Positions 33,322-41,348 of a stretch of 64,000 nt of DNA are shown in pieces (position 1 is the stretch's first letter; the number at the start of each line of letters is the position of its first letter). The notes beneath the pieces are model-generated. The model was not told the origin of the DNA. It ran no database searches and worked only from the letters and a program-made list of their open reading frames with translations. This DNA is from CAYPNF01 sp964411985 (GTDB lineage: Bacteria; Verrucomicrobiota; Verrucomicrobiia; Limisphaerales; J093). A program made the translations under genes and the position numbers. The DNA is taken from positions 199,108 to 263,107 of the forward strand of contig CAYPNF010000003.1 in assembly GCA_964411985.1 (NCBI GenBank), written 5' to 3'.

Positions 33322-33556
33322 CGCGCGCACCCTGGGTCAGGGGTGCGGTGGGAATGGAAGGTAGGGACATCGCGCTGCAATGTCCGGGGGTGCGGACGGC
33401 CCGGCGGTCCGTCCCTACCAAGACCTGGCGAAGCTTTTGGAGTGCGGTGAGGAGCGAAGCGATGTACCGCTTTCGGCACCCACCCGAATTGATCCAAACG
33501 CCTGGAAGGGGAAAAGCGGCACCTGAGGGCGCACGCACTGCTCCAAGACCTTGCGG
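33322..33556 (-). repeat. modular dispersed repeat, copy 5
   Basis: Begins 4 bp after the stop of the propeller gene. The cruciform module 33360-33419 is almost identical to 29793-29852. It is followed by 'CCAAGACCTGGCGAAGC', 'TTTTGGAGTGCGGTGAGGAG', 'TACCGCTTTCGG', then 'GAAAAGCGGCACC' at about 33511, i.e. modules of copies 1-3 in reverse orientation and altered order. Confidence 0.8.
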
Positions 33557-33590
33557 ACTTCCTTAAACCACCTCCATTTTCCAAGAAAAC

Positions 33591-33618
33591 CTTTGCGCCC
33601 TCAGTGCATCCTGTTGAC
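33591..33618 (+). repeat. short array of 9-nt units
   Basis: Units CTTTGCGCC, CTCAGTGCA, TCCTGTTGA: three imperfect 9-nt steps of the type seen at 11351, 13861, 17829 and 17994. It lies 31-58 bp upstream of the DUF3160 gene. The weakest of the arrays. Confidence 0.5.
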
Positions 33619-33648
33619 CGCGCCATAAGCAAGTGATAGGGTTCTCGC

Positions 33649-36270
33649 ATGAGGCTTTCATTTTTGCTGATCCTGGGGACAGCCTTTTCCTGTGCTGAGC
33701 TCAGCAGTCAATCCTTGAGTCTATCCATCCACCAGAAAGCAGGAGGCCCAGGGCTTGGACTTTCCTCCAGGCCGATCGCGCCCGTCGCTGGTACGGATTA
33801 CCGAATCAAGTTGGAATCCAGTTCAGACCTTCGGAGTTGGACGCCCGCAGGCGAGGTGGCACCGAGCATGCCGCTCCCGACCATTACCTCGTCCGGCGAA
33901 ACGAGAAGTCTCTTCTTCCGCGCTTCCACCCAGCTTGAGGAAACCACCACGGAACCGAGCGGGGCCGACCTGTACGGTTTCTCGCGAATCTTCCAGGAAG
34001 AACTGACGAAAGCGGGCTTCCTCACTCCCGAACAGTTCGCCGGACAAAACCCCATTCGTGCGGACTATCTGCCCGCTATCACCTTCGATCCTCGTACGGC
34101 AAAGTACTGGGACCGGTTCTCGGCGGATCTGGCGGTGGTGAATCAAGGCCTTGGGGAATATGACCCACAGCGACGCCATTTTGACTTCCGACTGAACGAG
34201 AAGGAACTAGGATGTTTTCTCACGAACGGTTTTGTAGTGAATGAGCGGCTTGGGTCACCGAATTTCGCCGATGTCTATTATCGCATCTTCAACGACGACT
34301 TCCCGGTCTACGTAACGGCGGATTCGGTGCTGCATGCGTGGCACTACTCCTATCAAAAGTTGCTGGCAGAATCGGAGGAAACCCAGCTGATGCCCTCGTT
34401 GAAGGCTATTCTTCAAGGGCAGCATGATGCGCTCGCGGCCCTGCCCCCGGCCACCATCAACGGTCCACTGGCCGCAAGCATCCGGGACGCAGATTACTTT
34501 CTAGCCGTGGGTCGCAACCTCTTGGCGGATACGAATGTTCCCTCCATCCTGGGCCAAGATAAGCTGGTTGCGGACACACTCGCTGCAATCAAGAACCTTG
34601 CCTATCAGGAGAACTTCCCCATCTTCGGCACTACTCGGCCTGTGGACTTCTCCCAATTCGCTGTCCGCGGTCACTACGAGCGTGGGTACTCCTTGCCCTT
34701 CTACTTCCGAGCCTACATGTGGACCGCCCGTACCGATCTTAGGATTCTCTCAGCAGATCCGTCACCGCAGCATCTGCGGGAACTGGGAACGGCGGTGGTG
34801 TTGACGAAACTGCTCTCCGCATCGGAGATGACCCAGAAATGGAAGGAACTAGATGCGATCATTCGCGCATTCGTGGGAGCCGCTGATTCCATGAACATGC
34901 CGCAGCTAGACACCCTACTGGAGGCGGAGGGAATCCATCTCCTGAGTGACGTAACCTCCACCGAGCCTCTCGCTAAGCTCCAGAAGCGCTTGTTTGAGGG
35001 AACTCAGGGCGCCCAACTTTACGCTGGAGACGTCTATTACTCTCCATTCAGCACGGCACAAGTCCAACTGCCGCGATCCTTCGCCGAGACCGGACAGAGG
35101 TTTATTCCAGACGGATGGGCGATGGCCCAGGTGACCTTCGACCGTATCCTTTGGAATGAGGAGATCCCTGGAGTCACCTGGTGCAAAAAGGTTACGCGAT
35201 GTTACCCCAGCGCCTTGGACGTGGCTTATGCCGTGCTGGGAAACCAGCAGACAGGTCCGCTCGTCGCGGAAAGGATGCTGAATGTGGAGGCAAGATCTGG
35301 CTTGCGTGACGGTTACCCTTACGCCCACAACCTGACCGCCTTAGCCGAGACTTTCGACCGCATCTCCACGGACACCTGGGATGCGAACATCTATTCTCAG
35401 TGGCTGGCGGCGCTCCGTACCTTGTCTAACCCCAGCACAGATGCACGGTTCCCGGAAGCCATGCGAACACGCGCCTGGGCCATGCGGACTCTGAACACCC
35501 AACTCGCCTCCTATACACAACTCAAACACGATACCGTTCTCTACGCGAAACAGCCTCACGCCAACACTTATGGTTGCGAGTATCCCGCGGGTTTTGTTGA
35601 GCCAGTTCCCGAGTTCTGGCGCAAAATGGGAACCATGGCACAAGCCACCGCGAAAGCTCTGCAACAGCTACCCGTCTGGGGTTGGCAGTTCTTCTGGGAT
35701 CCAGCCACTATGGAAACGGCATCTTTTGAGCTTCAAAGGCGCCAAGCGGCTCGAGTGTCTTTTTGTCAGTACTTCGGTCAGCAAATGGCGGTCTTAGCAA
35801 CCATGGCGGACAAGGAACTGAGCCAGACCCCTTTCGACACCAACGAAATCGCGTTCATCCGAGGTCTCATGAACAAGCGTGGTTTTGCGTACGGTGGGGC
35901 AACGTACGATGGCTGGTATCCTCAGCTCTTCTACAAGGACTTCTTAATGGAAGGGATACCCGATACCGCGTGGAGTGGAACCGGATGCGGACAGCGCGAC
36001 CGTCTCGTCACCGACATCCACACGTCCGTCCCGGGGGGAGCTGACCCGCAGGGTGGGATCTTGCACGAGGCGGTCCGGGACGTCGACCTCCTCATGATCG
36101 CTGTGGACAGCGGTTCCGACCGGATGGTCTACGCCGGCCCCGTGCTGAGTCACTACGAGTTCGTGGTACCTGGCCCTCAACTCAAGCGGATGACCGATAG
36201 TGAATGGAACATCTCGACTCCCCCAGCCCGCCCGGAGTGGACGCGAGGCTATCTCGTGCCAAAAGAGTAG
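33649..36270 (+). CDS. secreted DUF3160 protein
   Basis: 873 residues. A signal peptide (MRLSFLLILGTAFSCAELSSQ) is followed by a short copy of the verrucomicrobial tail domain placed at the N terminus ('YRIKLESSSDLRSWTPAGE ... LFFRAS', about 45-95). The long DUF3160 domain follows: 'FPVYVTADSVLHAWHYSYQKLL' region (split here as PVYVTADSVLHAWHYSY), 'RGHYERGYSLPFYFRAYMW', 'RFIPDGWAMAQVTFDRI', and C-terminal 'VPGGADPQGGILHEAVRDVD' and 'GPVLSHYEFVVPG'. DUF3160 proteins are exported in many bacteria with no established activity. It is alone on its strand, with the repeat copy upstream and a convergent oxidoreductase gene 22 bp downstream. Confidence 0.9.
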   Translation: MRLSFLLILGTAFSCAELSSQSLSLSIHQKAGGPGLGLSSRPIAPVAGTDYRIKLESSSDLRSWTPAGEVAPSMPLPTITSSGETRSLFFRASTQLEETTTEPSGADLYGFSRIFQEELTKAGFLTPEQFAGQNPIRADYLPAITFDPRTAKYWDRFSADLAVVNQGLGEYDPQRRHFDFRLNEKELGCFLTNGFVVNERLGSPNFADVYYRIFNDDFPVYVTADSVLHAWHYSYQKLLAESEETQLMPSLKAILQGQHDALAALPPATINGPLAASIRDADYFLAVGRNLLADTNVPSILGQDKLVADTLAAIKNLAYQENFPIFGTTRPVDFSQFAVRGHYERGYSLPFYFRAYMWTARTDLRILSADPSPQHLRELGTAVVLTKLLSASEMTQKWKELDAIIRAFVGAADSMNMPQLDTLLEAEGIHLLSDVTSTEPLAKLQKRLFEGTQGAQLYAGDVYYSPFSTAQVQLPRSFAETGQRFIPDGWAMAQVTFDRILWNEEIPGVTWCKKVTRCYPSALDVAYAVLGNQQTGPLVAERMLNVEARSGLRDGYPYAHNLTALAETFDRISTDTWDANIYSQWLAALRTLSNPSTDARFPEAMRTRAWAMRTLNTQLASYTQLKHDTVLYAKQPHANTYGCEYPAGFVEPVPEFWRKMGTMAQATAKALQQLPVWGWQFFWDPATMETASFELQRRQAARVSFCQYFGQQMAVLATMADKELSQTPFDTNEIAFIRGLMNKRGFAYGGATYDGWYPQLFYKDFLMEGIPDTAWSGTGCGQRDRLVTDIHTSVPGGADPQGGILHEAVRDVDLLMIAVDSGSDRMVYAGPVLSHYEFVVPGPQLKRMTDSEWNISTPPARPEWTRGYLVPKE

Positions 36271-36292
36271 GGTCTAAAATCCAGGTTGAGCC

Positions 36293-37417
36293 CTACGCCG
36301 ATCCCAGATCCACCCAGCGCTGCACTGCAGCCGACTCCACCACCGCGTCCATGACCGCTTGAACAGCGGCGCCCTCGTGGAAACTCGGGACGCACGGGCG
36401 CTGGTTGAGGATGGCGTCCACAAACTCGAAGATCTGGTCGTAGCGAAACGTCACCAGTGGGTCGCCCTGACTCACGTCTCGGCTGCTGCCTGGCCAGCGC
36501 CAGAATTCCTGGGGAACTTGGATCGTCTCCAGACCGGGTCCTCCCACCTTGCCAGTCTGAAGCTGGTTCCACGCCCCCGTGGTGAACACAAAGGATCGTT
36601 CGGTGCCATTGATCTCCACCAAGTCGAGGCTGCGCCAGCTCTCGTTGCGGCCGCTGGCAAGTTTGCTGCTCTCCAGAACGCCGGAGGCTCCGTTGCGAAA
36701 CTCAGCGAGGATCGCCACCCAGTCGTCCAGATCACTGGGTGCCCCACCCCGTTCTCGGTGGATGATCTTGGTGTTCGCCACCAACCGCTGGATAGGGCCG
36801 ACCAGGGAACACGCAAAATCGATCCGGTGGGAGAGCATGTCACCCAGTTCTCCGGTACCCGCCAAGGCCTTCACCTGTCGCCAGCCCAGATTGCGCGTCC
36901 CCCAGTCCTGGAGCCGACAGGACCGGTAGTGGTAGGGTTGTCCCAAATCCCCCCGGCGCACCAAGTGCGCCAAGTAGCGCATCGCCGGGACAAAACGATA
37001 CGTGAACGCGGTCATGTGCTGTACCCCTGCCAAGTCCGCAGCCTCGGCCATCCGCCGGGCGTCAGTCGCGTTCATGGCGATGGGCTTCTCGCAGAGCACG
37101 CGCTTGCCTTGTGCAATGGCAGCCAGCGCGATCGGAGCGTGAGTCACGTTGGGCGTTGCCAGGATGATGGCGTCCACATCCTCCCTTTTCACGATCTCCT
37201 CGTAAGAGGTCGAGGCCACCATCACGCCCGTCTCCCGCTTCGCCCTCTCTAACGACACCGGGTCACTGTCGCAAAGCGCGACGAGCTTGGCGTTGGGGCA
37301 CAGGGCGATCCCTGGGAAGTGGTTCTGGCGGGAGATTCCGCCGCAACCGATGACGCCGATGCGGACGGTATCTCCGGTGAACGGTTTCAGGCTGGATTGG
37401 GAAGGAGAGGTTGCCAT
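36293..37417 (-). CDS. cytosolic Gfo/Idh/MocA-family oxidoreductase
   Basis: 374 residues with no export leader. N-terminal Rossmann fold 'RIGVIGCGGISRQNHFPG' at about 21-38, catalytic motif in 'RVLCEKPIAMNATDARRMAE' (EKP intact), and the C-terminal substrate domain. It belongs to NAD(P)-dependent sugar or inositol dehydrogenases; the exact substrate cannot be read from sequence. A second family member lies 65 bp upstream on the same strand, separated by a strong terminator-like hairpin, so the two are probably expressed separately although functionally related. Confidence 0.9.
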   Translation of the reverse strand: MATSPSQSSLKPFTGDTVRIGVIGCGGISRQNHFPGIALCPNAKLVALCDSDPVSLERAKRETGVMVASTSYEEIVKREDVDAIILATPNVTHAPIALAAIAQGKRVLCEKPIAMNATDARRMAEAADLAGVQHMTAFTYRFVPAMRYLAHLVRRGDLGQPYHYRSCRLQDWGTRNLGWRQVKALAGTGELGDMLSHRIDFACSLVGPIQRLVANTKIIHRERGGAPSDLDDWVAILAEFRNGASGVLESSKLASGRNESWRSLDLVEINGTERSFVFTTGAWNQLQTGKVGGPGLETIQVPQEFWRWPGSSRDVSQGDPLVTFRYDQIFEFVDAILNQRPCVPSFHEGAAVQAVMDAVVESAAVQRWVDLGSA

Positions 37418-37430
37418 GCCTCAATCCTAA

Positions 37431-37463
37431 ACAAAAAGGCCAGCCTCGTCGAGGCCGGCCTTG
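37431..37463 (-). terminator. intrinsic terminator between two oxidoreductase genes
   Basis: On the minus strand a GC-rich 12-13-bp stem (AAGGCCGGCCTCG ... GAGGCTGGCCTT, one mismatch) is followed by TTTGTTTAGG. It sits 20 nt past the stop of the gene ending at 37483 and 14 nt before the ATG of the next gene. Confidence 0.85.
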
Positions 37464-37482
37464 TCGTTCCATTTCGAAAAAC

Positions 37483-38673
37483 CTAGATCTTCTTGGGCAT
37501 GGCCACCCATGCGCCCTTCTTCGCACTGCTCTTAAGGCAGGTTTCGATGAAGGCGATGCCGGTCCAACCATCGTCGACGCTGGCATACTTCGAACCGTCA
37601 CAGGCAAACTTGTCGCCAGCTTGCCAGAGGCGGATGTCGTTCTCAAAGCAGCGATGCAGGCGTGCATAAGCATCGTGGAAGGCTTCGGGATGCCCGGAAG
37701 GAATGGTGGGCTCGGCCATGAGGTCGGCCGGAACGTCCTTGGGCAGGAAACCATCGCCCGGAGTCACTGCAGCGCGCCAGTAGACGCGATCAGGCTGGTT
37801 GGCGAGATGGATGGTGATACTCTCGGGAGCTTCCTGGCTCCAGCGGAGCGTGCCCTTCGTACCACAAATCTGGATGCCGAGATCGTTCTTATGGCCGATG
37901 CAAATCTGCGAGGCGCGCACCAAGGCTTTGGCACCGTTGCTCAGTTTGCAGTAGATCGTGAAATGATCGTCCAGCATCCGGCCTTCAACGAATGTTTCCA
38001 ACTGCGCGGAGACCTGGGTCACGTCGAGCCCGGTCACATAACGCAATTGCATCAGGGCGTGCGTGCCAATGTCGCCGCCGCAGCCCGATCCGCCGGCCAT
38101 CTTGGGGTTCGTGCGCCAGGCGGCCTGCTGCTGGCCCGTGGCTTCGAGCTTGGTGGCGAGCCATCCTTGGAGGTAATAGGAGTCAACCCAGCGAATGTCG
38201 CCGAGGAGCCCGCTGCGCACAATGTAACGGGAGAACCGGGTGGTCCAATGTCCCAGATAGGTGTGGGCGACGCCGAAAGGAATGTTCTTTTTGCGAACCG
38301 CCTTCACCAGGTCCGTCGCTTCCTTCAGGTTGACCGTCATCGGCTTCTCACAGAAAACGGGGATGCCAGCCTTCACTGCTTTCATGGCCGGATCATAGTG
38401 GACGTGATTCGGGGTCACGATGACGACGTAGTCCAAGCGCTGCTCCGCAGGCAGAGCGGCCTGGGCCGAGATCATCTCGTCGTAGGAGGTATAGCCCTTG
38501 ATCGGATACGGCCAGTTCTCGGCTTCTTCGAGAGCGATCTTGGGATCGGGGAACAGCGCCCCCGCGGTCACGCGGCGGGTTCCGTCGAAATGGATGGATT
38601 TCTGGTGGGGCTGCACGATGAAGGCACCTTTGCCGCCACCGATCAAACCGACATTCAGAGGTCTCTTAGGCAT
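37483..38673 (-). CDS. cytosolic Gfo/Idh/MocA-family oxidoreductase
   Basis: 396 residues from the ATG at 38673 (MPKRPLNVGLIGGGKGAFI); a longer frame upstream has no family similarity. Rossmann glycine motif GLIGGGKGAF at about 9-18, catalytic 'IPVFCEKPMTVNLKEA' with EKP intact, then 'CGGDIGTHALMQLRYVTG' and the C-terminal domain with 'GTKGTLRWSQEAPESITIHL'. This resembles the sugar-dehydrogenase subgroup that often sits beside sugar-phosphate isomerases in this phylum. No transporter or isomerase is adjacent, so the pathway is not assigned. It ends in the terminator at 37431-37463. Confidence 0.9.
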   Translation of the reverse strand: MPKRPLNVGLIGGGKGAFIVQPHQKSIHFDGTRRVTAGALFPDPKIALEEAENWPYPIKGYTSYDEMISAQAALPAEQRLDYVVIVTPNHVHYDPAMKAVKAGIPVFCEKPMTVNLKEATDLVKAVRKKNIPFGVAHTYLGHWTTRFSRYIVRSGLLGDIRWVDSYYLQGWLATKLEATGQQQAAWRTNPKMAGGSGCGGDIGTHALMQLRYVTGLDVTQVSAQLETFVEGRMLDDHFTIYCKLSNGAKALVRASQICIGHKNDLGIQICGTKGTLRWSQEAPESITIHLANQPDRVYWRAAVTPGDGFLPKDVPADLMAEPTIPSGHPEAFHDAYARLHRCFENDIRLWQAGDKFACDGSKYASVDDGWTGIAFIETCLKSSAKKGAWVAMPKKI

Positions 38674-38800
38674 AATGAGCGATTCTTTTTGCTTGGTTTC
38701 TCTAAAGTCCGTCCGGCTCTTTTCGTGGAAAAACCATGATGGTTCGACCATAAAAGACCTGGATCCGTGGGACGGAATCGTAAACCAAGACTACTGGCGA

Positions 38801-39160
38801 TCAAGGTTTTTTCACCGCCAGGAGGTATTCCTGCACCACCTTGCCTCCCAGGATGTGTTCCTGGAGCACCCGTTCCAGCACCTCAGGTGTGCAGGAGTGG
38901 TACCAGACCCCCTCTGGATAGACCACGGCGATCGGTCCATGGGCGCAAATCCGGAGACAGTTCGCCTTGGTCCGGTGCACCACCCGCTCCGACCCGGCCA
39001 AATGGAGCTCCTTCAACCGGCGCTTGAGGAACTCCCACGACGCCAACCCCACCCCCCGCGCACAGCACTTGTCCTCGGTAGGGTCAGCACAAAGAAGGAT
39101 GTGGTGCTCGTATTCCTCAAGGGAAAACTGGCGGACAAGCGCGCTTAGATCCTGGTTCAT
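38801..39160 (-). CDS. 2Fe-2S thioredoxin-like ferredoxin
   Basis: 119 residues from the ATG at 39160. The cysteine pattern C24-x8-C33-x34-C68-x3-C72 ('LLCADPTEDKCC', 'ANCLRICAHGP') is that of thioredoxin-fold (2Fe-2S) ferredoxins, COG3411, which bind one cluster and accept or donate electrons in the cytosol. A further Cys (C32) lies next to the second ligand. It starts 14 bp after the stop of the CoA-binding gene, so the two form an operon; their joint role is not known. The downstream gap to the oxidoreductase at 38673 is 127 bp. Confidence 0.85.
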   Translation of the reverse strand: MNQDLSALVRQFSLEEYEHHILLCADPTEDKCCARGVGLASWEFLKRRLKELHLAGSERVVHRTKANCLRICAHGPIAVVYPEGVWYHSCTPEVLERVLQEHILGGKVVQEYLLAVKKP

Positions 39161-39174
39161 CGTCGATGGATGGG

Positions 39175-39549
39175 TCAAAAGGACTCCGCAGATAAGCCTG
39201 CTGCGAGGACGCTGCAAGCCTGGATGACATTGAGTCCCAACCGTTCAGCCTCCTGAACCACCTGGTCCGATTCGCTCCCAGGATTGAGCCAAAGCTCGCG
39301 GCAACCCTTCCCCGCAATTTCGGGCAGCAGAGGCAACAGAGTCTCTGGCAGGAGGTAGACAGTCACCATGTCCAAGTCACACGGGATGCTGGCTAGGTCA
39401 GCGTAAGTCTTCCACCCCTCAATCTCCGTTTCACGAGGGTTCACCGGATAGACGTCACAACCCAGCTGCGCGAAAGCCCGCACGGCCTTGTTGCCGTACT
39501 TCTGTCGGCTCTTGGATGCACCCAGAACAGCCACTCTCTTTCTACTCAT
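39175..39549 (-). CDS. CoA-binding domain protein
   Basis: 124 residues, one Rossmann-like CoA_binding domain (COG1832/YccU type): 'RVAVLGASKSRQKYGNKAVR' at the start, 'GCDVYPVNPRETEIEG', 'VTVYLLPETLLPLL' and 'ELWLNPGSES' at the diagnostic positions. These small proteins bind CoA or nucleotides; their role is poorly defined. It is followed after 14 bp by the 2Fe-2S ferredoxin gene on the same strand. Confidence 0.9.
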   Translation of the reverse strand: MSRKRVAVLGASKSRQKYGNKAVRAFAQLGCDVYPVNPRETEIEGWKTYADLASIPCDLDMVTVYLLPETLLPLLPEIAGKGCRELWLNPGSESDQVVQEAERLGLNVIQACSVLAAGLSAESF

Positions 39550-39606
39550 TGTAATCCCTAATATCCCTCATAGTCAGGGCCATGCCACCGAAAACCGTTC
39601 AATACC

Positions 39607-41229
39607 CTAAAGGCCAGGGTTCTCTCGAAGCAAAACGCGAACGGGACATCGCTGCGCTTCCCCCGGATTCTGTGCAAAGAGCAACCCATCCAGGTCCTTC
39701 AGGCCGACTGGGAGCGGGGTCGGGTCTGTCCTTCTGGCCATCACCACCAATTTCGCCCCAGACTGGGCTAACTGCTCGGCTGAGGCGTCCGGACGATCCC
39801 CGTACCACGGCTGGTTCAACTCGTATGCCAGCAGCAACCCCGTGCGGACGCCCGCCACAAGCCCAGAACCAGCAACGGGGCCCGCCAACCCTTTCTCCTT
39901 GAGATCGGCCGCCAGCATCCGTGCCCACGTACCAGCATAACTGTACTCGCCGGAGAGTGCGGCGGAGAGCTTGGCCACCGGGACCACAGCAAATAGGAGT
40001 CCCCAAAGGCAGGTGACGAGCACCCCCAGGCGCCGCGAGTTCACCTTGTTGCCCCCCCACGAAATGCAGGCCAGGCCGCCTGCAAACGTGGGAATCACGA
40101 CCGGATAGAGGTACCTCCAGTCATACTCTCCCACGACGACCGGCAGGTAGAGAGCCCCCAGGCAAACGCAAGCCAGCAGCACCTCCCCAAGAGGGCGCAA
40201 CTCACCAGGAGCGCCCTTCGGGAATCCCAATACCAAGGTAAAGATCACTAGGAGCGGACCTATTCCCAAGACATCATAACTTGCCCACAGGCCCCAGATC
40301 CGCTTGATGTTCTGCGCAATTACCCCGCCTTGATGCTTCAGGTTCTCCCGGGAGGCCAATGGTGACCATCGTGCATAGTTCATCTCACTTGGGTCCTCCC
40401 ACGAGGTCACGCGGCCTGGGCTTGGATGATGGAGCGTACGCATGGAGGGGTGGTAGCGAGCGTTTGGCTCAGGACCAGCCAGGGTGTGCGCGATGGCCGC
40501 CGTAGTGGAAAAGGTAAACCGGTGATACTTCAGGGAAAGAACCGTAATCCAGGGCGCCGCAATCGCCAGCAAGAGAGCCAGTTGAAGACCGGCTCGCTGG
40601 AAGGCCAGCCTCGTCCGCCAGGTCTGTCGATAAACCGCAAGGATCAAGGACAGAACCGCGATGCCAATCCCAAAAGGCAAGGCCACCGCCTTCGTCACAT
40701 AGGCCAACCCAAAGAAGCAGCCCGAAATCGCGGCATCGCGCAGGGCATGCTGATCCTCTCCTTTCAGGCCATGTGCCAAGGCAAGACTCAGCCAACCTGC
40801 CAGCAGGAGATCCGGCGTGAGGGCTTCCACCGACCAGGATACACTGGAGAGGCAAGCCAGTCCCAACCCTGCTAGGATCACCCAGGGACGCTGGTGAGCC
40901 CTGGTCAAGAGTCGGTAGCAACTGAACGCGAAAACCACCGCTGAAAACACCATCACGGAGCGCGCTGCCACGGCACCGCTCACGCCAGCCGCCAAGAGCG
41001 GGGCCATCAGCCAGCTGAGCAGCGGACCCCAATAACCGTTGACTGCCAAATCGGTGGCACCAGCAGCCCAGTACCCCGCGATACGCAGATAAGCTACACC
41101 GTCTGCGTTCAACTGATCCACGTTCCGAACCGCCACCGTGACCAGGAGAAGGAACTGCATGAGAAACAACGCCCAGATCCAGAACCGGAACCGGTTTGTT
41201 TTCTGCACGGGTTGTTCTTGCTCAGACAC
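39607..41229 (-). CDS. GT39/ArnT-like glycosyltransferase membrane protein
   Basis: 540 residues, about ten hydrophobic segments. The N-terminal extracytoplasmic loop has 'DQLNADGVAYLRIAGYWAAG', with an acidic residue in the D-x-x-x-Y position typical of polyprenol-sugar GT-C enzymes (dolichyl-phosphate-mannose/ArnT family, PF13231). Such proteins transfer sugars from lipid carriers to protein or lipid on the outer face of the membrane. It begins at a GTG at 41229. Head-to-head with purH (119 bp between). The acceptor is unknown. Confidence 0.75.
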   Translation of the reverse strand: MSEQEQPVQKTNRFRFWIWALFLMQFLLLVTVAVRNVDQLNADGVAYLRIAGYWAAGATDLAVNGYWGPLLSWLMAPLLAAGVSGAVAARSVMVFSAVVFAFSCYRLLTRAHQRPWVILAGLGLACLSSVSWSVEALTPDLLLAGWLSLALAHGLKGEDQHALRDAAISGCFFGLAYVTKAVALPFGIGIAVLSLILAVYRQTWRTRLAFQRAGLQLALLLAIAAPWITVLSLKYHRFTFSTTAAIAHTLAGPEPNARYHPSMRTLHHPSPGRVTSWEDPSEMNYARWSPLASRENLKHQGGVIAQNIKRIWGLWASYDVLGIGPLLVIFTLVLGFPKGAPGELRPLGEVLLACVCLGALYLPVVVGEYDWRYLYPVVIPTFAGGLACISWGGNKVNSRRLGVLVTCLWGLLFAVVPVAKLSAALSGEYSYAGTWARMLAADLKEKGLAGPVAGSGLVAGVRTGLLLAYELNQPWYGDRPDASAEQLAQSGAKLVVMARRTDPTPLPVGLKDLDGLLFAQNPGEAQRCPVRVLLRENPGL

Positions 41230-41348
41230 AAAAAGAGGGTAGCGCGACGCCCTGAGAATCGCACCAGGAATCTCCGGGCAGGAAGGAGGAAAGACCGCAA
41301 ACTTGCCGGTTGACTAGCTGCCAAGTTCGGCCGAATCTCACGCCGTTT

